From positions 62,001 to 126,000 of the forward strand of contig JABLUY010000002.1 in NCBI GenBank assembly GCA_013306675.1: a stretch of 64,000 nucleotides of DNA, in the 5' to 3' direction. This DNA is from Thraustochytrium sp. TN22 (lineage: Eukaryota > Sar > Bigyra > Thraustochytrida > Thraustochytriidae). This document shows, in pieces, positions 40,601 to 48,496 of the stretch; within the stretch, counting starts at the first letter, position 1, and each line of letters begins with the position of its first letter. Both the position numbers and the translations under genes were made by a program. The notes under the pieces were generated by a model, which was given only the letters and a program-made list of their open reading frames with translations, made no database searches and had not been told where the DNA came from.

Positions 40601-41250
40601 CGGACGAGAGCGGCGCCGCCGACTCCGACTCGGCGGAGCGCGACCTGCAGGAGGTCCTCAAGCAGATCGAGCGCTTCCGCATCCTGCCGGCCCCGGTGGT
40701 TGTGGAGATCCTTGGGGCCAACCCAAAGATTCACCTGCGCATGATCCGCCCGTACATTCGTAGCCAGCTGGAGATGTCGCAGCGGCAAATCGAGGAGCTC
40801 TCGCAGGACATCCAGCAGCTACGGCGCGACACGGATGGCATGAAGCGCACCGTCACGGAGCTGCGCACGCAGCCCAAGGTCTTCAACAACTCTAAATGCA
40901 ACTGGACTGGCGCCCCTCTCGAGCTGCCCACCGTGCACTTTCTGAGCGGCAATTCGTACAACCTGAGCAGCCTGCCCGGCGCCGCGGCCGCCTCGGCCGC
41001 CGCCGACACCGCGGCCGCGGCCACGGCGCATTCGCGTGGGCCCGCGCCGCACGAGCGCGCCCTCGAGGACCCGGAATGCGCCGGCGAGCAGCACGCGGTC
41101 GCCGACATCATGCGCAAGCTGCGCCAGAACGCACAGCACGTGGATGAGGAGTTCTTCAACCAGCTCGAGATCTCCCCGGACGGCTTTTCCACCGTCGCGG
41201 AGTACTTCTCCAAGTGCCTCTTTGAGCCGCAGCCGCAGAACGGCCCTTGA
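37660..41250 (+). CDS. VPS11: VPS11 (HOPS/CORVET core subunit) with degenerate C-terminal RING
   Basis: 1196 residues starting at ATG 37660 with the family-typical M-L-K-R-F-D-F-F. The N-terminal half is the beta-propeller with long low-complexity loops. The middle is the clathrin heavy-chain-like alpha solenoid, for example Y-G-D-H-L-Y-A-K-G-x-F-D near 620-635. A coiled-coil helix comes near 1040-1075, and then the position of the RING. There C1080 and the flanking L-E-L-P-T-V-H-F-L remain. The usual H-F-L-C-G-H-S-F-H reads H-F-L-S-G-N-S-Y-N, and an Ala-rich linker replaces the rest of the finger. The conserved tail after the RING (F-S-T-V-A-E-Y-F) is intact. VPS11 bridges CORVET and HOPS subunits for endosome and vacuole tethering. 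It is longer than human VPS11 mostly because of loops. Confidence 0.93.
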   Translation: MLKRFDFFAREEARVPEARRSGAAAGGGGSGGSSRSSANGADGVAPGRPAALGRVRSAAGGGSAFLLVASEDADVFALTRKMEVAGHVRAHAGRLELLRQLPTRPLAVTVGDGPVDGAGTTLQTTVKFWSVGAARADRDAGPATRAEFTLVRSFTLASVLPREKSRPRWAVSDPAQLGPDFVWPHVTCVEVSEDVTQMALGFSDGYVVVIRSDPHGSAPLLSNLVEMATHRAAAGATAAAGVVQAQAQAHAGAASGVAAGVGGASPFSASAQASSSSQHATGMAQTQGQQRHTLLHDRGHLYTTIQTSADVTKMPCVTGLGFGTSSGGALHLWIATTRNLRSYRTNAVQGSAPGARRSSLSGKSSGRLAEIEAGPELDAEGCAPRCCTVAHVLPAGPASLPPLRSFASLLMAEDVPRASANSSQPQVSQQQQQQLEAEEAAAREAASTRQTEFVLAKADRVEFFSFEDPRAVYAVVGEKQHLSWFGDCLVVVTRGRSGLALSAQQAASGSPAATPGAAASAAASPAADAPESVQLFDFRNKFIAASLTLRGPESGHVLALTQQWNRLVILTSTGRVLLLKEKDTQIKLGDLLRRNLYATALSLARSSGVDDAQVMDIHRMYGDHLYAKGSFDESILQYCQTIGRLEASYVIRRFLDSQRLENLITYLEALHTSPEQTPTGDHTTLLLNCYTKQKMEDKLESFISNKRITAAIDVHAAVAVLRTAHYFDQAIQLAREHGQHALCLRILLEETDQHEQALAYLRDLPVSVANEHLQTYGKALMRRLPDATTEAIQLMCCDPDAWTGQGTTTTSASASAPQAEDFIHIFVDHRAHLARFLEAVVERNGGRLATPAIWNTYLELLLVPATAQDAKGSATAPAAGEPAGAPARLDAEAEDRAMGVLKNPAADYDRHHALVLVQSAGFQRGLLYLYERLQMYHMLIRHYMETHDSAAILANCKAYGAKDPDLWVQVLQYFANRFSASDESGAADSDSAERDLQEVLKQIERFRILPAPVVVEILGANPKIHLRMIRPYIRSQLEMSQRQIEELSQDIQQLRRDTDGMKRTVTELRTQPKVFNNSKCNWTGAPLELPTVHFLSGNSYNLSSLPGAAAASAAADTAAAATAHSRGPAPHERALEDPECAGEQHAVADIMRKLRQNAQHVDEEFFNQLEISPDGFSTVAEYFSKCLFEPQPQNGP

Positions 41251-41356
41251 CCTTTTTCCAGCTTTTTCTCTCGGGAAATTTTCTCCTTGATGTTTGGTAA
41301 GCCGAAGTAATGAAGGACAAGTTGCCGCACCCCTCGTTTCTCCTCTCTCTCACACT

Positions 41357-41393
<37 letters not shown>

Positions 41394-41451
41394 AACTGGT
41401 ACCAGGGTAGTAAGGTGGTTTGTAGTACCCTATGGACTGCTAGTACCTCAT
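41251..41451. other. Short convergent gap with CT microsatellite
   Basis: About 200 bp between converging genes; contains a pure CT run at 41361-41390. Nothing else seen. Confidence 0.6.
41361..41390. repeat. CT dinucleotide microsatellite
   Basis: About 15 CT units between the 3' ends of VPS11 and the small membrane protein gene. Confidence 0.92.
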
Positions 41452-41940
41452 TCATGCCTGTGCCGGCGGTGCAACCGTCGGCTCCGTGGGCAGCTCGATC
41501 GAGTCCACCTCCTGCTGCACGCGCAGTGCGACCAGATCAAAGGCGGACCGCAGCTTGAGCCGCAGCGCGTCCTCCGGGTCGGCACTCTTGCGAATGGATG
41601 CCGCTGCCTCAGCGAGCCAGTCGCCCTCGAGCATGAGGTCGCGCACGCGCTGCACGGCGCGCTCGTTCAGCAGGTCGCGCTCCAGCGCCTCGCGCTCCAG
41701 GGCGCGCTCCTTGCGCAGCTGCTTCGCCTCCTTCGTGGCCTGCGCCACCTGCACGCCCAGGCCGAAGACGAGCGTCGCCCACACGATCTGCGACGCGTTG
41801 CTCGCGCCTGTCCGCGGCGCTGCCGCCGTCGCCGCTTTGCCCGTCTCCGTGCTGCTGGCCAGCTGCCGCCGCCGAGCGGCGCCGCCTGCCGTGCGCCGTG
41901 CCGCGGCCGCGGCGGCGCCCTTGCGCGCCAGCGCCATCAT
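41452..41940 (-). CDS. Small, probably mitochondrial single-pass membrane protein with coiled coil
   Basis: 162 residues from the first in-frame ATG at 41940; a second ATG follows at once. Residues 1-30 are rich in Ala and Arg with no acidic residues, as in mitochondrial presequences. A hydrophobic helix follows at about residues 50-70 (I-V-W-A-T-L-V-F-G-L-G-V). Then comes a strongly charged helix (K-Q-L-R-K-E-R-A-L-E-R-E-A-L) that should form a coiled coil, and an acidic C-terminus. No family recognised. A topology with the coiled coil facing matrix or intermembrane space is possible. Confidence 0.55.
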   Translation of the reverse strand: MMALARKGAAAAAARRTAGGAARRRQLASSTETGKAATAAAPRTGASNASQIVWATLVFGLGVQVAQATKEAKQLRKERALEREALERDLLNERAVQRVRDLMLEGDWLAEAAASIRKSADPEDALRLKLRSAFDLVALRVQQEVDSIELPTEPTVAPPAQA

Positions 41941-42872
41941 GATACTTGGCGATACTTGGCGATGGCTGGACGCCACGCACCCCAAGCCTGCCCCGTGGAC
42001 GAGCGCGAGCCGGGGCGAGCGCGGCACGGGTTGACCGTGAGCGCGGCCGTGCCGAGGTGGAAAGAGCGCGATTTGATGGAGTCAACCTTGCTGTGCGCTT
42101 GCTTGTTGCGGCGCTGGGCGCTGGGCGCGCCACTCTGACGACATCGTGCACGGCATTCTGGTTGTGAGAAAAAAGCATGCTGACTGTCATGATCACGGTG
42201 GTGAGGTTGAAGGCAAAGGCACCCGAGTACGCGACGAGTAACGTTACGACCAGATGGTGTAAAATGTAGACAAGTGCCGGTGGGCCGATGGGCCGTGGTT
42301 CTCCGCTAGCTATCTTTCGAGGACGGCCGAAGTTAATGGCAGCCTCCCTGACCGTGTCAAACCTCCAGCTGATGTCTTCGCTGTTGAACCAGCTCTGAGG
42401 CGCCGGTCTGGCTGCGGACTTGCCACGACGAGGTGGGGCTCCTTCGCCGGCGCTCGTGCGAGCCAGCCCTTGTACCAACGCCTGACCAACGCCTGCACGC
42501 CGAGAAGTTTTTGCAGTAGTCCCGCTGTAATAGCCAGAACAGCGCGTTTTCACCCACCCGGTGCTCGTCTAGATGCTGGTCCAGGGCCTGGGCGAAGGGG
42601 ACTGCGACGAGGAGCGTACGCTCCCAAGCGTCGTCAACAATAGCTCGGCGTCGCTCGGCGTCGCTCGGCGTGGCTCGCCTGCGTCCACCAGACCTGGCGC
42701 GGACCTTGGTGCACACCCGTCCGAGTCCGGGTTTCAAGCAGCGAGCAGCGCGCTCAGCAGTGGTGGCGCCGTCACGGTGGCGGCCGCGGCCACCGCCACA
42801 GTGCAGTGCACAGTGCAGTGCTTCGGCAAAAGCAAGGGCAGCACGGTCGGCTGACTCAGAGGGCATCCGCCG
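41941..42872. promoter_or_regulatory. Divergent intergenic region
   Basis: About 930 bp between divergent genes. It contains two copies of a GATACTTGGC decamer (41941-41960) immediately upstream of the left gene, and an 11-bp tandem repeat near 42643-42675. A short CAGTGCACAGTGCAGTGC run lies near 42800-42820. Open frames on the minus strand overlap the next gene and are not supported. Confidence 0.5.
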
Positions 42873-43550
42873 ATGCCGACAATGGGCGTGGTGGTGCAGG
42901 TGGAGCGATGCGCGGCGTGCTGGGAGCACCAGCACTGCACAAATCACAGGGTCCGGCACGTGTGTGAGTTTCCGCGATGCGGCGAGGCGTGCGAGAGCGA
43001 GCAGGCGTGGAGGCAGCACAAACGGAGGCATGGGAACAGGGCGACCTGCGCGCTGCGGAGCAAATATGACGACTACGAGGATGCCCTCCGGGCGGCGCTG
43101 AGCTGCAAAATCCCTCAAGCAAGGATAAAAGTCAACTCTGGGCGATCGCCGCGACTGGGCGCCTTTGAAGTGCGCGTCGAGCTCGACGACGGGACCCCGG
43201 TGCGCAACGTATATTCCAAGCTGGAGACCAAGCGCTGGCCCAAGGTCGACCAGCAGGCAGAGAGGATCCTCGGCGCTGTGGAGGCGTTTGGCAAAAGTAT
43301 AGGGCGGCCGCTTTTGGCTTCGGCGCCAGTACTAACAGAGCCTCTGGCGCGGTCGCGTGAGGACGCGGCACATGCACGAGGCGGTGGCGGCGGGCCCGGG
43401 GCTGCCGCGCCGGATGCCGCGCCGACTGTGAGCACGAACGCTTCGCATGCCGTGCTGCGCGACGTGATGACGCTTCTCCAAGCGAGTTCACTCTCCGCCA
43501 GCGACCAGAGCGACGAGGCCGAGGCTGAGTACGACAGCGACGACTTTTGA
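42873..43550 (+). CDS. SelW/Rdx-family thioredoxin-like protein with inserted C2H2 zinc finger
   Basis: 225 residues from ATG 42873 (ATG 42882 also possible). It opens with V-V-V-Q-V-E-R-C-A-A-C, the first strand and CxxC redox motif (C13, C16) of the Rdx/SelW fold. The rest of the fold resumes near residue 65: Y-E-D-A-L-R-A-A-L, then I-P-x-A-R-I-K-V-N, then G-A-F-E-V-R-V-E-L-D-D-G and a final Y-S-K-L-E-T-K-R-W-P. Between them sits a perfect C2H2 spacing, C31-x4-C36-x12-H49-x3-H53. SelW-like proteins are small redox proteins; here no selenocysteine is needed because both positions are Cys. The C-terminal 80 residues are low-complexity and end acidic. The Rdx call is moderate; the finger spacing is exact. 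Confidence 0.68.
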   Translation: MPTMGVVVQVERCAACWEHQHCTNHRVRHVCEFPRCGEACESEQAWRQHKRRHGNRATCALRSKYDDYEDALRAALSCKIPQARIKVNSGRSPRLGAFEVRVELDDGTPVRNVYSKLETKRWPKVDQQAERILGAVEAFGKSIGRPLLASAPVLTEPLARSREDAAHARGGGGGPGAAAPDAAPTVSTNASHAVLRDVMTLLQASSLSASDQSDEAEAEYDSDDF

Positions 43551-43813
43551 AAAAGCGCGAACAAGGATGCAAAGGGCCCCGATCTGCGGCGCGTGCACGA
43601 AGGAAGGCGCACGAAACACGTCCGGTTCACTTCATTCACATGTTGTCAGACACGGTCATCATTCATCAAATGGGCGGTGGGGACCATGGCCCGCGGCCCG
43701 CGGGCTGAAGGCGAGGGCGGCGCGTCTGCGCGTGGCTGCTCGCTCGGTGGCAGAGGAAGGCTGCGGCCCGGAGAAAACTCGTCCGGTCCAGCGCGCTTGG
43801 GTGTGCAACTCGT
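43551..43813. other. Short convergent intergenic region
   Basis: About 260 bp between converging 3' ends. Nothing recognised. Confidence 0.55.
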
Positions 43814-44826
43814 TCAAAAGACAGTGATGAGCGCGAAGCAGGCGTAGATGAGAAAAACCGGGAAGGCGATGAGAAAACGCTGCTCAGACATTTGCGTGAC
43901 CGCCTCGAAGAAGCGCGTCGCCGTCTGCGTGCACCAGAGGATAGCAATGAGCGTGAGCGGCGTGCCGACCGTGGTCGCCTGGCTGAGATCGAAGAGAATG
44001 GTGATCGCGGACAACAAGACGATGGGTAGCAGGCAGTAGCCGAGGATGGAGCAAACGCGGTAAATGTCAATGACCGTGTTGCCGGCGTGATTCATGAGGT
44101 TGACCACGAGGTAGATGAAGAGACAGCCCATGACGCCGAAACCAAAGACGTAGCCAAAAAAGAGCTTGCCGCTGAACATGAGGCAAAAGCCCTGCACAAG
44201 GCAGAAGACCAGAGGTCCGGCCATGTCGGAATCCGCGAGGATCTCGGGCTCGATGGCGCGTGTCGGCACGAGCACCGCAACGGTCTTGGTGTAGATGTGA
44301 TCGAAGTTGATGCCGAGCTCCTCCAGAAGAGGCGGCTCGTCGTCGAAATCAACGGGCCCATCGCCCGTGCCGTAGCCGGCCGCCGCCGGCTCCGGAGGCG
44401 GCGGCGGGTTGAAGCCGTGCGAGGTATACCTGGGCTGCTGCGGGGCCTGCGAGGCAGCGCCGCCGCCTCCCGGGGCGGGGCGGCCAAAACCCTGCGACGA
44501 GGAGCCCGAGGGTCCGCTGAAGCCATTTGATGTGTAGCCCGTGTTCTGTTGGCCGCTCATGCCGCCGCCCATGCCAGGGTCCGCCGAAGCCGCGGTCGAA
44601 AACCACTCATCGTCGCCCTGCTGACCCGGCGGCACCTGTACATGCGACACCATCTGGGGCGGCCCCTGCTGCCCGTCATGGGTGCCGCTGCTACCCCAGT
44701 CGCCCGAGCTCTGGTACTCGGACTGCGGCTGCTGCTGTTGCTGGTAGTCGTACCGGCTGTCGTACTGGTTGTCCTGGCCTTGCGGCTGGTAGTAGCTCTC
44801 ACCACCGTAGCCTCCGTATTGTTGCG

Positions 44827-44858
<32 letters not shown>

Positions 44859-44959
44859 GACGAGTCATACTGGCCTTCATACTGGCCCTGCTGGCCGTAC
44901 CGCGACGACGACGATGACCCGTAGCCGCCGTACCCCTGCTGGTCACCCGACTGATACAT
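43814..44959 (-). CDS. YIPF5/YIPF7-type (Yip1) Golgi membrane protein with prion-like N-terminus
   Basis: 381 residues from ATG 44959. The C-terminal half (about 205-381) closely follows animal YIPF5. It begins P-P-L-L-E-E-L-G-I-N-F-D-H-I, continues with D-x-A-G-P-L-V-F-C-L, then G-Y-V-F-G-F-G-V-M-G-C, G-Y-C-L-L-P and the terminal A-L-I-T-V-F. It has about five membrane helices. Yip1-family proteins bind Rab GTPases and Yif1 and act in ER-to-Golgi transport and COPII vesicle formation. The N-terminal 190 residues are rich in Gln, Gly, Tyr and Ser with a run of Q, much more extreme than in animal relatives. The identity is firm at family level; YIPF5 versus YIPF7 cannot be separated. Confidence 0.93.
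44820..44862. repeat. CTG/CAG repeat (coding polyQ) in the YIPF5-like N-terminus
   Basis: Triplet run encoding about ten Gln in the prion-like N-terminal region, with a few GTT codons. Confidence 0.85.
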
Positions 44960-46119
44960 GGCTCACGCAGGCGACAACACGCAAGCACGCACGCGCGCAC
45001 GCACACGGTTCGCCTGGGAGCCCGCCGCGCCCGCTCGCCAGCCTGCGCGCCTCGCGCCCGCCGCCTGCGCCTCCCCGTTGCGGCTCTGCCTTCGCTGTCA
45101 GCTGTGCTCTGGCTGCTAGCCTGGCAACCGTGCCTGCTAGCTCTAGCTAGCTAGCTCGCCTTGACGCGCCGCGCTGCGCCTTCGAGTTGACCTACGTCCA
45201 GGAGGGCAACTGGGAGGACTCGAAGAACTCACACTCAATCGAGACTCGGAAGCTGGCGAATAGTGGTTACGGCGAACGAAAGCGAAGGTATCGCGAGGTC
45301 CTCCTCCTTCATCTATTTCATGCACGGGAACCTCGCTTTGCAATGATGCTAGCTAGAGTGCAGCTTCAGCAGGACACGTCGTTGTAGCCGCCGCCCTGCT
45401 GGCAAGAACGACATTCGCAAGCACAAGCGGGGCACAACATCGCGGTGCGCACAAGAAATGTCTTTCACGCGAGTGGAAAGGAAACGTGATTGATCTCACT
45501 GTCACTGTCAGTGTTGGTACTCCTGCACCAAGCCAAGTCCATGCAGAGCCTGCGCTGTCTCTAGGTAGAGGCGCGTGGCACGAACAGACCACGAGCTGTG
45601 CACTGCAATGCTTGGTGGTGGTTTATATCATATTGGTCCCCGGTAGTAGGCCGCCGGTCGGCCGCCGCCAAGGTTTTTCCAAGGTTTTTCCAAAGCTCAA
45701 GGACATTTTTCAGGAACACTGCATTGCTTCGAGCCTTCCTCTGAAGGGCCTTCTTTCACTCCTCCTCCTCCTTTCTCTCTTTCTCTCGCTCCCCTTTCTC
45801 TCTCTTCTCTCTTCCGTTCCCTCCTCTTCGCACGCGCGCCGATGGTGCAGTCGCTCCCATGTCAGCGCTACATCTTCATGCGAAACAGCTGAAGTCAGGC
45901 CGAGCTCTGCACGGCAAGCGCTCTCCCGCTCGCTCGCACGCACGTCCACCTCTTCTGCTTCACAGCCAAGCACAAGCACGAGCAGAACAGCAGCCAGAGC
46001 GCAGGCCGGAACGGCGACAGGGAAGACGGCCGTGCCTGAAATGAACGGAGAGCGCGCGAGGCCGGCGCGGGCCTCGTCGCGCGTCCCGAGCCCGGTGGCG
46101 GCGGCCGCCGCGCCGCGGA
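44960..46119. promoter_or_regulatory. Divergent intergenic region between YIPF5-like and RibB genes
   Basis: About 1.2 kb. It holds CTAGCT palindromic words near 45135-45152, a CCAAGGTTTTT direct repeat near 45666-45690, and pyrimidine-rich stretches at 45755-45830. No supportable gene apart from the possible RibB upstream exon that follows. Confidence 0.5.
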
Positions 46120-46188
46120 ATGCCGGCATTCCCGCGGCTGCCTAGGCAATCCTTGTCAAGCCGCGGGTCGCGCTTGCGAGCGACCAAG
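46120..46188 (+). other. Possible upstream coding exon of RibB (mitochondrial presequence-like)
   Basis: An ATG at 46120 opens 23 codons rich in Arg, Ser, Leu and Pro and free of acidic residues. They end exactly at an AAG/GTAAGT consensus splice donor (46188/46189). An acceptor CCCAG at 46421-46425 would join this in phase 0 to four codons and the RibB ATG at 46438, with an intron of 237 bp. The resulting N-terminus looks like a mitochondrial presequence. The donor is excellent and the frame fits, but the RibB ATG alone is also a good start. This is a proposal. Confidence 0.4.
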
Positions 46189-46285
46189 GTAAGTGCCTGT
46201 CGCAGGAGGCCTGGCTGGACCGCACGGGCACGAGCGGTGGCGGCGCGCGGTGTCGGCGAGCGGCAGAGCGGAATTGAATCGCGCG

Positions 46286-46287
<2 letters not shown>

Positions 46288-46326
<39 letters not shown>
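46288..46326. repeat. AGGC tetranucleotide repeat
   Basis: About nine AGGC units upstream of RibB, inside the proposed intron. Confidence 0.92.
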
Positions 46327-46327
<1 letters not shown>

Positions 46328-46437
46328 TCGGGCGCGCGGACGTCGGCTCGGTCGCTTCGCCCGCTCGCGGACAGTGGGATTGACGCAGCAGCAGGAGCAG
46401 CAGCAGAAGCAGCTTCACCGCCCAGGCCACGAGAAAG

Positions 46438-47235
46438 ATGAGCGGGCCGGACGGCGAGGCGCCGACCGCGGCGACGGCGGTGGTGAGCGATAACGTGAAG
46501 GCGTGCGTGGAGGCCTTCAAGGCCGGCAAGCCGTGCATGGTCTTCGACAGCGCGTTCCGCGAGGGCGAGACGGACCTGCTCTTCCCCGGCGGCGGCACGC
46601 AGCCCGAGTGGATCCGTCAGCTGCGCAAGGAGTGCGGCGGCCTGCTCTTCCTGGCCATCGGCGACGAGGTCGGCGAGATGTTCGGCATGCCGTACCTGCA
46701 GGATCTCTTCAAGGAGAACGAGGAGAAGCACGCCGTGCTCAAGGCGCTCGACACCACCGACCTCCAGTACGACGCGCGCTCCGCCTTCACCGTCTCGCTC
46801 AACCACCGTGAGACCTTCACCGGCATCACCGACAAGGACCGCGCGCTCACCACGCGCCGCTTTGCCGAGCTCACCGGCGAGCTGCTTGAGGAGAAGGCCG
46901 ACCAGGCCACCTGTATCGCGCGCCTGGGCAAGGAGTTCCGCACGCCCGGCCACATCCCCGTCTGCCGCGAGAGCACCGGTGGCCTGAAGAAGCGCCGCGG
47001 TCACACTGAGCTCGCCGTCTCCATCGCGCGCCTCGCCGGCCTCCCGCCCGTCACCATTGGCGCCGAGATGCTTGCGCCGGAGGGCGACCTCGCGCTCCCC
47101 GTCGAGGAGGCGCGCGCCTACGCCAAGAAGCATGGCATCCCCATGGTTGAGGGCTACGAGCTCCTCGAGGCCCATGGCTATGCCTCGGCCGAGGACCGCC
47201 CGGCCAAGAAGGCCAAGACTGAGGAGGACGAGTAA
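46438..47235 (+). CDS. ribB: 3,4-dihydroxy-2-butanone 4-phosphate synthase (riboflavin synthesis)
   Basis: 265 residues from ATG 46438. It contains the DHBP synthase core V-F-D-S-A-F-R-E-G-E-T-D-L (R-E-G-E-T-D at 41-46, the acidic metal and substrate loop). Further along come D-R-A-L-T-T-R-R, then F-R-T-P-G-H-I-P-V, then R-x-G-H-T-E-L-A-V-x-I-A-R-L-A-G-L-P-P and the closing I-P-M-V segment. The enzyme converts ribulose 5-phosphate to formate and 3,4-dihydroxy-2-butanone 4-phosphate, the four-carbon unit of riboflavin. The R-E-G-E-T-D form of the loop is more like archaeal enzymes than the D-D-E-D-R-E-N form of bacteria. It is a stand-alone enzyme with no GTP cyclohydrolase II domain. An upstream exon may add a targeting peptide. 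Confidence 0.9.
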   Translation: MSGPDGEAPTAATAVVSDNVKACVEAFKAGKPCMVFDSAFREGETDLLFPGGGTQPEWIRQLRKECGGLLFLAIGDEVGEMFGMPYLQDLFKENEEKHAVLKALDTTDLQYDARSAFTVSLNHRETFTGITDKDRALTTRRFAELTGELLEEKADQATCIARLGKEFRTPGHIPVCRESTGGLKKRRGHTELAVSIARLAGLPPVTIGAEMLAPEGDLALPVEEARAYAKKHGIPMVEGYELLEAHGYASAEDRPAKKAKTEEDE

Positions 47236-47823
47236 AAGCGCCGTCGCAGTATCGCTTGCCGGACTCTGCCCTCACGGGGCCACGTCTCGCCAGCGCGGCG
47301 TGCCGAACTGGCCGCCGTCACTTGCAGGTCGCCCGCCCGCCCCTCACCTTTCCTCCTTTCCTGTTTGCTCTCACATACCGGCCTTCGCCCGGGCCCGCGC
47401 TAGTGGCGCGCTCCGGCGATGGGCTCGTCTCTGATGCTCTTGCACGATCAAGCTCGTCCTGTCTGGTGAGGATGATGGTGATGACGATGATTTTGCGCAG
47501 TTGAGCGACCTTTTTTTTCTTATTTTTATGATCGAGGTGGGACAATGACGGTGATGACCATGCGCACTTGGAGGATCGGTGACTTGTAACACTTGACGTA
47601 GGACTCGCGCAAGATGACTTACACCACACGCCTAAAGGAGCGGGTTCTCGCGCTCGCCTATCGAGCACAGTCGCTCGAGAAGGCGTTTTCGCTTCGTCAC
47701 GTTTTGGCGCCAGCGCAGTCGACCGTGCACGATCTTCATCTCATCTCAACTCAACTCAACTCATCCGAATGGGCAGTCAGACATAGCTTTCCACTCGTTA
47801 TTTAGTCGTAAAGAGGCAACTTC
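47236..47823. other. Convergent intergenic region
   Basis: About 590 bp between the 3' ends of RibB and NDK. It includes a T-rich run at 47511-47529 and the words CTCAACTCAACTCAACTC near 47743-47762. No gene recognised. Confidence 0.55.
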
Positions 47824-48496
47824 TTAGTTCTCGTAGGTCCAGGACTCAAGCGGGTGCTTGTAGTCGTTGAGGCCCTCCGGGAACCAGAGGCCGATCTCGG
47901 CCTTGGCGGCGTCGACGGAGTCCGAGCCGTGGAAGCAGTTGCGGCCGATGTCGATGCTGAAGTCGGCGCGGAGGGTGCCCGGGGCCGAGTCCTTGGGGTT
48001 GGTGGCGCCGAGCATGGCGCGGCCGGTCTTGACGGCATCATCGCCCTCCCAGACCATGGCGACCACGGGGCCGCTCTGCATGTACTCAATGAGCGAGCCG
48101 AAGAAGCCCTTGGAGGACAGGTCGGCGTAATGCTTCTCGAGGTGCTCCTTGGACGGGGTCATCATCTTGAGGCCCACCAGCTTGAAGCCCTTGCGGGAGA
48201 AGCGGTTGATCACCTCACCAGTCAGGCCGCGCATGACGCCGTCCGGCTTGATCACTGTGCATCGCGCTTGCCGTCAGTACTCTTCCCCGCTCACTCCCTC
48301 CGCAGCCTCGCCTCCTCGCCTCGCGTTCCACCCGGTCCCCGCGCTCGCCACGCTGGCCGGGCCCGCGGCCGTCGGTGGCTGCGGCGCGATCGCGACCAGC
48401 CAGTCGCCTCCCGTATCCACGCGCGCCGCGCGGTCCTCCCCGCGGCGCTTCCCGCTCCCACCCCTACTCACTGATGTACGTCTGCTCGCGCGCCAT
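47824..48496 (-). CDS. Nucleoside diphosphate kinase, two exons
   Basis: Exon 1 is 48496-48472 (ATG plus seven codons and one base, M-A-R-E-Q-T-Y-I). Exon 2 is 48254-47824. Joining them restores the universal NDK start M-A-x-E-x-T-Y-I-M-I-K-P-D-G-V, with the Met9 codon split by the intron, and gives 151 residues, the normal family length. The catalytic His117 sits in N-C-F-H-G-S-D-S, and R-N-C-F-H is intact. NDK transfers the gamma phosphate from ATP to other nucleoside diphosphates through a phosphohistidine. Without exon 1 the protein would lack its first strand and has no ATG, so splicing is required. The identity is firm. Confidence 0.97.
48255..48471 (-). other. GT-AG spliceosomal intron of NDK (217 bp)
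   Basis: On the minus strand the donor is GTGAGT (48471-48466) and the acceptor is GCACAG (ending at 48255). It interrupts a codon after its first base. It is the only intron in the window that protein continuity proves. Confidence 0.93.

Noticed and set aside
42357-43118. Minus-strand frame of about 250 codons overlapping the Rdx/C2H2 gene
   Set aside because: No domain; low-complexity; the plus-strand protein has recognisable redox and zinc motifs.
43567-46145. Short plus-strand frames around the YIPF5-like gene and its upstream region
   Set aside because: Antisense shadows and pyrimidine-rich low-complexity translations; no motif except the possible RibB leader kept above.
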